Assembly (NCBI GenBank): GCA_030141605.1
Contig: JAQGDQ010002407.1
Location: 7,769-71,768, forward strand
Source: Tubiluchus corallicola
Lineage: Eukaryota; Priapulida; Priapulimorpha; Priapulimorphida; Tubiluchidae
Direction: 5' to 3'
Length of the DNA stretch: 64,000 nucleotides
Positions 45,457-55,629 of the stretch are shown here, one piece after another. Position 1 is the stretch's first letter. Each line of letters starts with the position of its first letter. The position numbers and the translations under genes are program-made. The notes beneath the pieces are model-generated. The model was not told the DNA's origin and ran no database searches. It saw only the letters and a program-made list of their open reading frames with translations.

Positions 45457-48400
45457 ATGCAGGAACGCTACAGTGCAAATGAGGAGAGATTAAAGCAGGC
45501 TCTTGATGTAGCGGGCATGGGGATGTTTGACTGGGATATTCATAGAGACACTGCAGTTTATAACGAGCGCTACTCTGAAATATTTGGAATAGACCTTCAA
45601 AAACGGACAAGCGCAGAAAAAAAATGGCTCGACATTGTTCACCCCGACGACCAGCAGATGGTTCAGCACAGGCTTAAAGAAGCACTGGAGGGAAAAATTA
45701 CATACAGCGTAGAATACAGAATCATAAAACATGGTTTATCAGAGAGGTGGATAAGCAGTAACGCAAAAGTTTTTTTCAATAATGATGGGGAGCCATACCG
45801 TATGGTAGGCGTAGTAGCAGACATAACCGAACGAAAGCTGGCGGAACAGGAGCTTAAAAAACAACTTCAATTTGAAAAACTGCACTCCGAAACATCAAAC
45901 ACTTTTGTATCTGTCTCATACGATAAAATTGATAGCGAAATACAAAAATACCTGCCCCTCTTTGCCAAACTCCTGAACCTTCCACTGATAGGGGTAAAAC
46001 TACACTTTGAAGGAACAGCGTCATCCGAAAATTCTCACTACTATGCAGCTCCGGGATATGAAAAACTGAAAAATACAATAACAAATGAGATACTCCCCGG
46101 AACCTTAACCACGCTAAATAAAGGGGAGGTCCTCATAAAAAACGACCTTCCTGACTCGCTACCGGAAGAAGTGAGCGAAGAACGTAACTACTACGAACGA
46201 GCTAAACTTAAATCGTTGCTCATAATCCCGTTTACTATCAGGGGAAAAATCTTTGGAACCATATCGGCAGGAGTATCCAGCGAACTTTTATGGACAGATG
46301 AGCAGGTAAAAAAAGTACGGCTGATAGGTGAAATACTTATCACCGCACTAAGCCGAAAACAGGCCGGTGAAGCTCTCCATGAAAGCGAAAAACAACTGAG
46401 GAGGGAGGCGAACATAACCAAATTTCTTTTAAAACTATATCACCAGGCACCAGACATGTCAGACAAAGAGCTATACATGTATATACTGGGGAAGGTTGTT
46501 GAGCTGACACGTAGTAAAATAGGGTTCTTTCACAGAGTAGGCAACGATCAAAAATCTGTAATTACTACCGGATGGATCTCAGCAACAAAAGAGAAAAATA
46601 AAACCAACAAAAAACATCAGGTAATAAATGAACAGCACCATAAAATTGCAGATACAGAAATACTAGAAGCTTGCGTTCAAAGAAAACAACCCGCTATATA
46701 CAATACCATACCTAGCGATACAAGCAAAGGAGGCTTTCTCTCAGGAACCCCTAAACTTATGCGATTTATAAGCGTCCCTATAGTAGATGGAAGCAAAGTG
46801 AAATATATCTTTTGCATAGGGAATAAATTTAAAAAATATGAAAAACGCGATGTTATGCAAGTTCAGCTAATCGCAGGGGAGCTATTTAAAATATTCAAGC
46901 AACGTGAAGCTGAAAAATCATTAAAAGAGGGGGAAGAACGCCTCTCAATAGCGTGTCGTTCGGCAAAACTGGGAATATGGGACTGGGATATAAAAAACGA
47001 TAAACTTAGATGGGATAACGGGATGTACGACTTATATAAACTGAAAAAAGAGGAATTCCATGAAACATACAGCAGTTGGACAAAACACCTGCATCCAGAT
47101 GACTTAAAACATTTTCAAAGCACAATTAAAACCTGCCTCAAAGCCGAAAAAGAGCTCCACACCGAATTTCGAATCCGTATAAAAAGGGGAATAGTGCGTT
47201 ACATTGACGCATATGCAAACATATCTCGAAACAGTAAGGGGGAGCCGGTACGCATGATTGGTGTAAATGGGGATATTACAGACAGAAAACTTACAGACAA
47301 AGAACTGCAGAAATACCGGGAACATCTCGAAGAAATCGTAAAAAAAAGAACGCACGCACTTAAAAAAGCCAAAGAAGCAGCGGAAGTAGCAAACACCGCA
47401 AAATCCAAATTCCTCGCAAACATGAGCCACGAAATACGAACCCCTATGAACTCAATAATAGGATTCTCGGAAATACTTTCAAAACACATAAAAGATGAAT
47501 CCATATCTCCCTACGTAAGCTCTATAAAAACAAGCGGGAAAATACTGCTGGGATTGATAAATGACATACTTGACCTTTCCAGAATAGAATCGGGAAAACT
47601 ACAGATAAGAACCATGCCCGTAAGCCTCAAAAACACAATAAATGACATAGAAAGCATATTTAAAATTAGGGTCAGGGAAAAAGGACTCACTTTCAATACA
47701 AACATCTCAGACAACACACCTCAATACCTTGAACTGGATGAGCTGAGAATACACCAGGTGATGATTAATCTTATTGAAAATGCCATAAAATTTACACACA
47801 CAGGATTCGTAAAAATAAATATCCATACAGAAAAATACGAAAACAATACGGTAACCCTTTACATCACTGTAGAAGATAGCGGTATAGGAATAGCAAAAAA
47901 CAATCAGAAAAAAATATTTAGCTCTTTCGACCAGGCTGACAACCTTGACATAAAAAAATATGGAGGCTCGGGACTGGGGCTCGCTATATCAAAAAAACTC
48001 ATTGAAATGATGGGAGGAAAAATATCAGTATCAAGCATTGTTAATAAAGGAAGCAAATTCACCATAACTATAAAAAAAGTAAAACAGTCGGAACTGAAAC
48101 ACAATGAAAAAGAAGAGCGTAAAACACAAAAAAGAGCACCATTAGACAACCAGGACAAACACTCCTCCCCCAATGCCACAATCCTGAATAACACCTTACT
48201 AGGAGAACAAAAAATAGGCCTACCTCTAAAAACAAAAACACAACTCCCTCTCATAATCGAAAAAATAGAGCACATTCATAAAACAGCCTGGCGGGAAATA
48301 CAGGATATACAACCACTCAATAAAGTGAAAAACTTTATGATACAAATAAAGGAAATAGCTCAAAAATACGACATTGACATCCTTAAAATATACGCAAATG

Positions 48401-48501
48401 AAATTGAAATTTCACTAAACACTTTTGGTGTAGGAAGGATGAAAAAACTTATCAATGACTTCCCTGCCATTATTGGGGTGCTTAAAAACATAAAAAAATA
48501 A
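45457..48501 (+). CDS. PAS/GAF sensor histidine kinase without receiver (right arm)
   Basis: Identical second copy of the 1014-residue kinase with phospho-acceptor His658. The start codon is close to the first PAS domain (MQERYSANEERLKQALDVAG), so no N-terminal sensor has been missed unless translation begins further up; the frame has no earlier ATG after the repeat. Confidence 0.88.
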   Translation: MQERYSANEERLKQALDVAGMGMFDWDIHRDTAVYNERYSEIFGIDLQKRTSAEKKWLDIVHPDDQQMVQHRLKEALEGKITYSVEYRIIKHGLSERWISSNAKVFFNNDGEPYRMVGVVADITERKLAEQELKKQLQFEKLHSETSNTFVSVSYDKIDSEIQKYLPLFAKLLNLPLIGVKLHFEGTASSENSHYYAAPGYEKLKNTITNEILPGTLTTLNKGEVLIKNDLPDSLPEEVSEERNYYERAKLKSLLIIPFTIRGKIFGTISAGVSSELLWTDEQVKKVRLIGEILITALSRKQAGEALHESEKQLRREANITKFLLKLYHQAPDMSDKELYMYILGKVVELTRSKIGFFHRVGNDQKSVITTGWISATKEKNKTNKKHQVINEQHHKIADTEILEACVQRKQPAIYNTIPSDTSKGGFLSGTPKLMRFISVPIVDGSKVKYIFCIGNKFKKYEKRDVMQVQLIAGELFKIFKQREAEKSLKEGEERLSIACRSAKLGIWDWDIKNDKLRWDNGMYDLYKLKKEEFHETYSSWTKHLHPDDLKHFQSTIKTCLKAEKELHTEFRIRIKRGIVRYIDAYANISRNSKGEPVRMIGVNGDITDRKLTDKELQKYREHLEEIVKKRTHALKKAKEAAEVANTAKSKFLANMSHEIRTPMNSIIGFSEILSKHIKDESISPYVSSIKTSGKILLGLINDILDLSRIESGKLQIRTMPVSLKNTINDIESIFKIRVREKGLTFNTNISDNTPQYLELDELRIHQVMINLIENAIKFTHTGFVKINIHTEKYENNTVTLYITVEDSGIGIAKNNQKKIFSSFDQADNLDIKKYGGSGLGLAISKKLIEMMGGKISVSSIVNKGSKFTITIKKVKQSELKHNEKEERKTQKRAPLDNQDKHSSPNATILNNTLLGEQKIGLPLKTKTQLPLIIEKIEHIHKTAWREIQDIQPLNKVKNFMIQIKEIAQKYDIDILKIYANEIEISLNTFGVGRMKKLINDFPAIIGVLKNIKK

Positions 48502-48595
48502 CAAACAAAAACCCTTTCCAAAACAAAATACTTGGCCCTCATTGAAAAAAGGGAGTGAGAACTTTCAGCCCAACCACAAACTAAAATTTTTTTAA

Positions 48596-48710
48596 AGGCC
48601 CTCCCAAAACACTAAGTCTTTGCCGATGAAAAACTGTAGTTTACTAGCGAAATCAGGACTTTGAAGAAAACTTACATAAAAATGCGAACAAAAAAATGAA
48701 CGTTGTAAAA
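48596..48710 (+). repeat. Leader repeat upstream of ygiQ (right arm)
   Basis: ATG at 48696 opens a 12-codon frame with TGA at 48732-48734; the ygiQ TTG start is 48731-48733. Confidence 0.7.
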
Positions 48711-48730
48711 AAAATCAAAAAACAAGGAAA

Positions 48731-50575
48731 TTGAAAAAACACTTGCCAACCTCCCTAAAAGAAGTGGAAAAGCGGGGATGGGATGAACTAGACATAATCA
48801 TCTTCTCCGGCGATGCATATGTAGACCACCCCTCCTTTGGTACAGCAATCATAGGGAGACTACTTGAAAATCAGGGCTTGCGCATTGCTATTGTACCTCA
48901 GCCAAACTGGAAAGATGACCTGAGGGACTTTAAAAAACTGGGTATCCCGCGCCTTTTCTTTGCCGTTACAGCGGGATCTATGGACTCAATGGTAAATCAC
49001 TACACTGCATTTAAAAGACGCCGGTCTGATGATGCATACACCCCGGGGGGAAAAGCAGGATACCGTCCTGACTACGCTACCGTGACATACTCAAATATTC
49101 TAAAAAAACTATACCCCGACACACCTCTGGTAATAGGGGGAATAGAGGCATCTCTGCGACGATTTACTCACTACGACTACTGCTCAGATACACTAAAACC
49201 GGGAATTTTGCACGATAGCAAAGCAGATCTCCTATTTTACGGGATGGCAGAAAAATCAATAACTCAGTTTGTGAAACTCCTAAAAAAAGGCATCCCCTTT
49301 GAATCACTTACAAACATACCACAAACTTCGTTCATTCGTAAGAAAACAGAGGGATTCCCTACAAATGCAGTCTGGAAAAATAAAAACCTCTACTCCCACG
49401 AAGAGTGCATGAAAAATAAAAAAAAATACGCCATTAACTTTAAACACATTGAAACTGAATCAAACCGCCTCGACTCAGCCAGACTTACACAAAAGCTATA
49501 TGACAAACACATAATAACTAACCCCCCGTGGCAGACAATCTCTGAAAAAGAAGCTGACAGCTATTACGACCTGCCTTACACGCGCCTGCCTCACCCCAGA
49601 TACGCAAACAAAGGGAAAATACCGGCGTATGAAATGATAAAACACTCTGTAAACATTCACAGAGGATGTTTTGGAGGATGCTCATTCTGCACAATATCTG
49701 CCCATCAAGGGAAACACATCATTTCACGAACCGAAAAATCAATACTAAAAGAGACTCAACTCATATCTGAGATGCCTGACTTTAAAGGCACGATAACTGA
49801 CCTCGGAGGTCCCTCTGCAAACATGTATAAAATGCGAGGAATTAAAATGGAAAAATGTAAAAAATGCTCCCGCCCATCATGCATAAACCCATACATATGT
49901 GAAAACCTTGACACCGAACACAAACACATTACCATGCTATATGAAAAAACTAACAACATCCCCGGAATAAAAAAAATAGCCATTAGCAGTGGTATACGAT
50001 ACGACCTTATACTTAATAAAACCGGAAACAGAAAAAAAGATCAAAACAACATTGAGTACCTTAAAAATACCATCAAAAGGCATATCTCGGGAAGGCTAAA
50101 AGTAGCACCTGAACACATATCAGACAAAATATTGAACATTATGCGAAAACCATCGTTCTCCATATTTAAAAAACTTAACAACCTATACTACAAAATCAAC
50201 AAAGAAGAAAAGATAAACCAGCAACTAATACCATACTTTATATCGGGGCATCCTGGAAGCACCTTGGAAGACATGGCAGAACTCGCTGCCGAAACAAAAA
50301 AAATGGGATTTAAACTTGAACAAGTACAGGGATTTACACCCACTCCAATGACACTCGCTACAGCAATATACTACTCCGGATATCACCCTTACACACTTGA
50401 AAAAATATATACCGCAAAATCGAAAATAGAAAAACGCACACAACACTCCCTGCTCTTCTGGTATAAAAAACAGAACATAGCCAACATTAAAAAAGAACTT
50501 AAAAAAATAGGGCGTCACGACTTAATAAAAAAACTTTTCCCTAGCCTAAGACAAAGCAACCTCGGGGCACGATGA
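48731..50575 (+). CDS. ygiQ: YgiQ-family radical SAM protein (right arm)
   Basis: Identical second copy of the 614-residue radical SAM protein with the C313/C317/C320 cluster site. The TTG start is supported by AAGGA immediately upstream and by the family alignment of the following residues (KKHLPTSLKEVEKRGWDELD). Confidence 0.9.
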   Translation: MKKHLPTSLKEVEKRGWDELDIIIFSGDAYVDHPSFGTAIIGRLLENQGLRIAIVPQPNWKDDLRDFKKLGIPRLFFAVTAGSMDSMVNHYTAFKRRRSDDAYTPGGKAGYRPDYATVTYSNILKKLYPDTPLVIGGIEASLRRFTHYDYCSDTLKPGILHDSKADLLFYGMAEKSITQFVKLLKKGIPFESLTNIPQTSFIRKKTEGFPTNAVWKNKNLYSHEECMKNKKKYAINFKHIETESNRLDSARLTQKLYDKHIITNPPWQTISEKEADSYYDLPYTRLPHPRYANKGKIPAYEMIKHSVNIHRGCFGGCSFCTISAHQGKHIISRTEKSILKETQLISEMPDFKGTITDLGGPSANMYKMRGIKMEKCKKCSRPSCINPYICENLDTEHKHITMLYEKTNNIPGIKKIAISSGIRYDLILNKTGNRKKDQNNIEYLKNTIKRHISGRLKVAPEHISDKILNIMRKPSFSIFKKLNNLYYKINKEEKINQQLIPYFISGHPGSTLEDMAELAAETKKMGFKLEQVQGFTPTPMTLATAIYYSGYHPYTLEKIYTAKSKIEKRTQHSLLFWYKKQNIANIKKELKKIGRHDLIKKLFPSLRQSNLGAR

Positions 50576-50648
50576 AAAGATCAACCAAATATAGGGTAAC
50601 GTTGAATAAAATAGACCGGTAGGAACAAAGAAAACTAACAAAAAATCT

Positions 50649-50656
50649 TACCTTTG
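50649..50656 (+). promoter_or_regulatory. -7 box candidate upstream of rocD (right arm)
   Basis: TACCTTTG, 66 bases before the leader repeat; would put the repeat in the transcript. No clear -33 TTG. Confidence 0.35.
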
Positions 50657-50721
50657 AATATCTATTGCTACACTTATCCTCGTGAAAAAACAGACCCCTT
50701 GCATCTAAGGAAGTAAAAAGC

Positions 50722-50834
50722 AAGGCCTTTGCAATCCGAATTTGAATTGAGGAAAAACGATATGAAATCCCAAGCTTACCTAAACCCAAATGAAAACCTT
50801 TCACGAAAACATTAAAAAATATGAACTTTGCAAA
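50722..50834 (+). repeat. Leader repeat overlapping the rocD frame (right arm)
   Basis: The terminal ATGAACTTTGCAAAAAC (from 50821) is in frame with rocD. Confidence 0.65.
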
Positions 50835-50859
50835 AACATCACTCGACAAAACTGCTGCT

Positions 50860-52074
50860 ATGAAAATGACAACCAAAAACTATATCGATAGAGAAAATGA
50901 ATATGGAGCCCACAACTACCATCCTCTACCGGTTGTACTAGACCGTGGAGAAGGAATATACCTGTGGGATGTGGAGGGAAAAAAATACTATGACTTCCTG
51001 TCGGCTTACTCAGCAGTAAACCAGGGACACTGTCATCCCAGGCTCGTAGCCGCCCTTACTGAACAGGCCTCAAAACTGGCACTTACTTCACGTGCATTTT
51101 ACAATGATGTCCTGGGGGAGTGGGAGGAGTACATGTCTAAACTATTTGGCTATGACAAAATGCTGCCTATGAACTCTGGCGCAGAGGCAGACGAAACAGC
51201 CATAAAACTTATACGAAAATGGGCGTATAAAACTAAGGGAGTACCCAAAGACAAAGCAAAAATAATTGTGTGCGATGGCAACTTCCATGGGCGAACAATC
51301 ACAATTATCTCAATGTCGTCAGACCCAGATGCATATAATGATTATGGACCATACACTCCGGGATTTATTAACATCCCGTATAACAACATTGACGCACTTG
51401 AAAAAGAACTAAAAAACCCTCACGTAGCAGGATTCCTCGTTGAACCTATACAGGCAGAAGCGGGGGTTTATGTCCCAGACTCCGGTTACCTGAGTAGGGC
51501 ATACGAACTATGTAAAAAACACAACGTCCTATTTGTAGCTGACGAAATACAAACAGGGCTCTGCAGAACAGGGAAAATGCTTGCGTGTCAACATGAAAAC
51601 GTAAAACCCGACATACTGGTATTGGGGAAAGCTCTCTCAGGAGGAATGTTCCCTGTCTCATGCGTACTTGCCAACAATGAAATTATGCTGAATATAAAAC
51701 CCGGTGAGCACGGATCTACGTATGGAGGGAACCCTATAGCTGGAAAAATATCAATGGCTGCCATAAGTACCCTTATAGATGAAAACCTTGCTGAAAATGC
51801 AGCAAAAATGGGAGAAATATTTCGGGGGGAAATGAGAAAAATAAAATCAGATATAATACAGGATGTACGAGGCAAAGGAATGCTCAATGCCGTCCAGATT
51901 CAACCTGCCAATGGCAAAACTGCATGGGAGCTGTGCCTGGCTCTTAAAGAAAATGGAATAATTGCAAAACCAACTCACAAACACACTATCAGATTCACCC
52001 CTCCTCTCATAATTACAGAACAGGAGATGATCAATGCAACAAAACTGATAAAAAAAACAATTGAACAATTTTAA
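50860..52074 (+). CDS. rocD: Ornithine aminotransferase (right arm)
   Basis: Identical second copy of the PLP enzyme. The open frame begins at 50821; I place the start at 50860 because residues before it derive from the leader repeat and the family begins near KNYIDREN. The PLP lysine is residue 257 from this start (GKALSGG). Confidence 0.9.
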   Translation: MKMTTKNYIDRENEYGAHNYHPLPVVLDRGEGIYLWDVEGKKYYDFLSAYSAVNQGHCHPRLVAALTEQASKLALTSRAFYNDVLGEWEEYMSKLFGYDKMLPMNSGAEADETAIKLIRKWAYKTKGVPKDKAKIIVCDGNFHGRTITIISMSSDPDAYNDYGPYTPGFINIPYNNIDALEKELKNPHVAGFLVEPIQAEAGVYVPDSGYLSRAYELCKKHNVLFVADEIQTGLCRTGKMLACQHENVKPDILVLGKALSGGMFPVSCVLANNEIMLNIKPGEHGSTYGGNPIAGKISMAAISTLIDENLAENAAKMGEIFRGEMRKIKSDIIQDVRGKGMLNAVQIQPANGKTAWELCLALKENGIIAKPTHKHTIRFTPPLIITEQEMINATKLIKKTIEQF

Positions 52075-52635
52075 GCAAAAAATAGCTTGCATCGCACACG
52101 CGCAAAAAGTAACATTTGCGAAAAGTACAAAATCCCTCTTTGCTTCTATACAAAGCTGAATATACAACTGCCTTGATGACAGTCTTTATGAACAGCAGCC
52201 TGTCTATTGGCAGGGGTAGGGCAAATAAAAGCAGTATTAAGCAGTATTGAAAGGGGGGGACAGGAGTTCTACTGCTAATGATATCTAAACTCGTGCTGTA
52301 GTACAATAGCACGGGGTTTTTTATGCTTTCTTATATATAAACAACTGCTGTTCAGTTGCTTTTCTCTTAAAACTTATACTGGAAAATACAGATATAGAAA
52401 ACTTAAGCTCATCGATAGTGCAGTAATTTACGTATACTAATTTTCTTTTATTTTAGGACAGTTAGAAAAACTTGAGCGCGTCTATATCAACTATATGTAA
52501 AAATAGATGTAGGCGAATTTTATGAAATGGCTCCTTACAATTGACTTGTAGAACTTCAAAAGAGAATCTTTTTTCCCCTGGACAAAAAGCGGCCGGGGTT
52601 GTATTTTGGAAGAGAGATCCCCCTCTCTTTAGCTT
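52075..52635. other. Convergent intergenic region rocD / permease (right arm)
   Basis: 561 bp: terminator at 52287-52322, a GCAGTATTAAGCAGTATT direct repeat followed by a G-run near 52228-52258, and a CAACTG/CAGTTG hairpin with T-rich tail around 52340-52362 that may act as a second terminator. No gene. Confidence 0.5.
52287..52322 (+). terminator. Rho-independent terminator downstream of rocD (right arm)
   Basis: AAACTCGTGCT pairs with AGCACGGGGTTT (one bulge), followed by six T. Confidence 0.65.
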
Positions 52636-53382
52636 TTAAAAAAACCATAATCTGGCAGCAATAAGCACAATGGCTACAAACATTATTCGCCTGATCCACA
52701 CATCCCCATGCTTAACCGAAAAGGTACTGCCTAACCAGCCTCCGGTAGCATTCCCGATTGCAAGTATAAAGCCCGCTTTCCAGTCAATAGCACCCTCCCA
52801 AATAAAAATGCTGAGTGCGGCAATAGTATAAATAAGTGCAACCATCACCTTTATACTATTAACTTTAGCGAGAGAGAATCCGTTTATCTTAACCAGGGCC
52901 AACATTATAACAAATCCAATACCGGCGTGTATAAAGCCTCCGTATATGCCGATAAAAAAGAAGGATATAAGCCCCAGAACCTTCCTTTTTCTACCCATGT
53001 GCTCTACAGCGCTGTTGGGAAATGGAGGCTTAAATACAAGTATTGCTCCCACAATAACTATAATAATGGAAAGAATGCCATTAAATAGCTTTTCTGAAAC
53101 ATCTATCGCAAGAGAAGCACCTATAACAGCACCGGCCAGGGCAGTTATACCAAGATGCACTCCATACGCTCCAGGGAAGACCCTCTTTGCTCTGAAATTT
53201 GAAACAGCTACTATATTCTGAACAAGCAAAGCAAGCCTGTTAGTTCCATTTGCAACAACAGGTGGAAGACCTAAAAAAATCATTAACGGAAGCGTAATTA
53301 AAGACCCCCCTCCGGCAACCACATTTATAAACCCTGCTCCTGTACCGGCAAGAATAAGAAAAAGATAATCAAGTAAGCCCAA
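52636..53382 (-). CDS. TauE/SafE (TSUP) family membrane permease (right arm)
   Basis: Identical second copy of the 248-residue permease; here it is the minus-strand gene among plus-strand neighbours. TTG start at 53382. Confidence 0.85.
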   Translation of the reverse strand: MGLLDYLFLILAGTGAGFINVVAGGGSLITLPLMIFLGLPPVVANGTNRLALLVQNIVAVSNFRAKRVFPGAYGVHLGITALAGAVIGASLAIDVSEKLFNGILSIIIVIVGAILVFKPPFPNSAVEHMGRKRKVLGLISFFFIGIYGGFIHAGIGFVIMLALVKINGFSLAKVNSIKVMVALIYTIAALSIFIWEGAIDWKAGFILAIGNATGGWLGSTFSVKHGDVWIRRIMFVAIVLIAARLWFF

Positions 53383-53497
53383 GCTTTTAAAAAAAGATGG
53401 AAGCTGCTCACAAAACTTTTAACTCTGCTATACGAACCAGTGGAATTACCCAGTTGATTTATGCCTTATGAATAGCCTCAGATTTAAATATACCTAT

Positions 53498-53564
53498 AAG
53501 CAGGGAAACGCTCTTTTAACATCAGTGCCAGCGCTTATTGCCAAATAACCCTATATCCCTGCTT
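53498..53564. other. Inverted repeat upstream of the permease gene (right arm)
   Basis: AAGCAGGGA (53498-53506) with TCCCTGCTT (53556-53564), 49-base loop. Confidence 0.4.
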
Positions 53565-53604
53565 TCTCCTGTAATTATAACAAATTTTCCCTTTAAATCC
53601 ATAC

Positions 53605-53730
53605 CGAGGCTCTTACAAAGCGAAACATTTTGGATCAAACTGAAAAACTTCGCTGAAAAATTGCAGATTACTGACGTAAATGAGGGGGCTTCATGAAAAT
53701 ATTGATAAAGAGATTAGCCCCATAAAGGCT
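53605..53730 (+). repeat. Leader repeat facing the DUF5606 gene (right arm)
   Basis: Well-conserved core, but ATTAGCCCC replaces the terminal ATG block. 216 bases before the gene. Confidence 0.7.
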
Positions 53731-53946
53731 TAATAAAAATACTCTCAAACTTTTGAATCAAACACTAGCTTATTCCTCTATAGCTTCTCCCTTTTTTAGG
53801 AGCAGAATGGACCCAAATTTAGCCTGCTACTCATTAGCGTGAGAGCAAGGACTTTCCGTTGGAATATAAAAAACTGCATGCGGTATAAAAGTGGGGATTT
53901 TTACCTATATTGCCACCCTAATATTTTGTACAAAAGGTAAATAATT

Positions 53947-54372
53947 ATGCTAAAAGGTATTTTGACAATACCCGGTCAACCCGGGCTTTTCAAGTCGATA
54001 TCCGAAGGGAAAAACAGTATAATAGTAGAATCTCTTCTGACAGGGAAGCGGTCTCCCGCCTTTCCCAGCTCAAAAATGACTGCCCTCGAAGATATCGCCA
54101 TTTTTACAACTCAGGAAGATGTGCCTCTAAATGATGTGTTCAAAAACATTTTTGAAAAAGAGAGCGGAGGTAAAGCCATAAACCATAAATCGGAGATAGA
54201 GGAGCTGCGGGAGTACTTTGAAAAGGCATTGCCGGGTTATGATAAAGACAGGGTTTATATCTCCGATATCAAAAAAGTGATAGCATGGTATAACATACTT
54301 CAGGAAAAGGGGCTTTTAAACTTTGAGGAAGAGGATAAAAAGCAGGAAGGCAATAATAAGGAAGAAAAATAA
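53947..54372 (+). CDS. DUF5606 protein (right arm)
   Basis: Identical second copy of the 141-residue conserved Bacteroidota protein (MLKGILTIPGQPGLFK). Unknown function. nfnA follows after a 249-base gap containing a leader repeat. Confidence 0.85.
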   Translation: MLKGILTIPGQPGLFKSISEGKNSIIVESLLTGKRSPAFPSSKMTALEDIAIFTTQEDVPLNDVFKNIFEKESGGKAINHKSEIEELREYFEKALPGYDKDRVYISDIKKVIAWYNILQEKGLLNFEEEDKKQEGNNKEEK

Positions 54373-54460
54373 ACATGGTGCCATAATGTACCTGGGCTTT
54401 TTTCAGCTCAGAGAAAAAGTCTTCCTTGAATTGATACCGCCACGCAGGTGAAAAGAGTAA

Positions 54461-54590
54461 GACCTTTGCAAAGTGAAAGTATTTTACTCCAGATTGAGGG
54501 AAGCTCAGTGAAAACCTAGGATATACAGGAGGCTTTAAAAGGAACTTTGACGAAAACATTAATATAAACATAGGCTTTGCATAGGCCTCA
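54461..54590 (+). repeat. Leader repeat upstream of nfnA (right arm)
   Basis: Ends CTTTGCATAGGCCTC; a TTG inside this end (54577) would open an extended nfnA frame, and another short frame (54593-54625) ends in an ATGA overlap with nfnA. Confidence 0.7.
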
Positions 54591-54621
54591 GTATGGACTT
54601 AAATTACTTATCACCGATTAT

Positions 54622-55452
54622 ATGAATAAGATAGTCAAAAAAGAGTTTTTTTCAGACAAAGTTGTCAGCCTGGTTGTTGAAAACCCGAAAATTGCAAGGG
54701 CCAGAAAAGCAGGGAACTTTGTAATACTCAGGGTGGGTAAAACGGGAGAAAGAATTCCATTAACAATAGCGGAAGCGGACAAAGAGAGGGGAACAATCAC
54801 ACTGGTAGCACAGGTGGTTGGTGTGAGCTCATCGAAACTGGCAAACCTTGAACCTGGGGACCATATAACCGACTTGGTAGGACCGCTTGGGAAGCCAACT
54901 AAAATAGAGAACACCGGAACTATCCTTGCCGCCGGAGGAGGAGTGGGTATAGCTCCACTTCTCCCTATTGTTGAAGCATTTAAAAAAGCGGGGAACAGAG
55001 TTATATCTGTTATTGCAGCGAGAAATAAAGAGTTGATTATTCTTGAAGAGAAGATGCGTAAATGGTCGGACAAACTTGTTATTATGACAGACGATGGCTC
55101 ATACGGAGAAAAGGGGTTGATTACAGATGGGATGAAGAATATAATAGAAAGAGAGAAAGTAGACGAATGTATTGTCATAGGCCCCGCAATTATGATGAAA
55201 TTTGCTTCCTTACTGACAAAAAAATATAAAATACCCACCCAGGCAAGCCTCAATACCATAATGGTAGATGGCACAGGAATGTGCGGGGCATGTAGGGTTA
55301 CAGTTGGAGGAGAAACAAAATTTACTTGCGTGGACGGGCCGGAATTTGATGCACACATAGTTGACTTTGATGAAATGCTAATGCGTCTGGAGGGCTACGT
55401 AAAAGAAGAGGAAAAAGCAAATAGAAGGCACTTTAAAAAACTTAATATATAG
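54622..55452 (+). CDS. nfnA: NfnA-like subunit (right arm)
   Basis: Identical second copy of the FAD/[2Fe-2S] subunit. Start placed at the ATG 54622, within the ATGA overlap, rather than the repeat-derived TTG at 54577. Confidence 0.85.
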   Translation: MNKIVKKEFFSDKVVSLVVENPKIARARKAGNFVILRVGKTGERIPLTIAEADKERGTITLVAQVVGVSSSKLANLEPGDHITDLVGPLGKPTKIENTGTILAAGGGVGIAPLLPIVEAFKKAGNRVISVIAARNKELIILEEKMRKWSDKLVIMTDDGSYGEKGLITDGMKNIIEREKVDECIVIGPAIMMKFASLLTKKYKIPTQASLNTIMVDGTGMCGACRVTVGGETKFTCVDGPEFDAHIVDFDEMLMRLEGYVKEEEKANRRHFKKLNI

Positions 55453-55581
55453 CTTGGCTAAACAGTATGATATATCACATACAAAAAGCGAAATTTCCTT
55501 TTTAATTTTCAGGCATTACCTGTTTTTCGTACTTTGGCTTTCTGATAAAAAGGTTAACTAACCCATAAATAATTGCTCCTT

Positions 55582-55612
55582 TATAATAAAATGAACTCTT
55601 TGCAAAGGGCTA
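55582..55612 (+). repeat. Truncated leader repeat upstream of nfnB (right arm)
   Basis: Only the ATGAACTCTTTGCAAAGG end; its 11-codon frame (55591-55626) stops three bases before the nfnB ATG. Confidence 0.55.
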
Positions 55613-55629
55613 AAATAAAATATTAATAG

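Larger units (their letters stand above)
53383..53946. other. Divergent region permease / DUF5606 gene (right arm)
   Basis: 564 bp: long-loop inverted repeat (53498-53564) on the permease side and a leader repeat (53605-53730) facing the DUF5606 gene; the last 215 bases hold no recognised element. Confidence 0.5.
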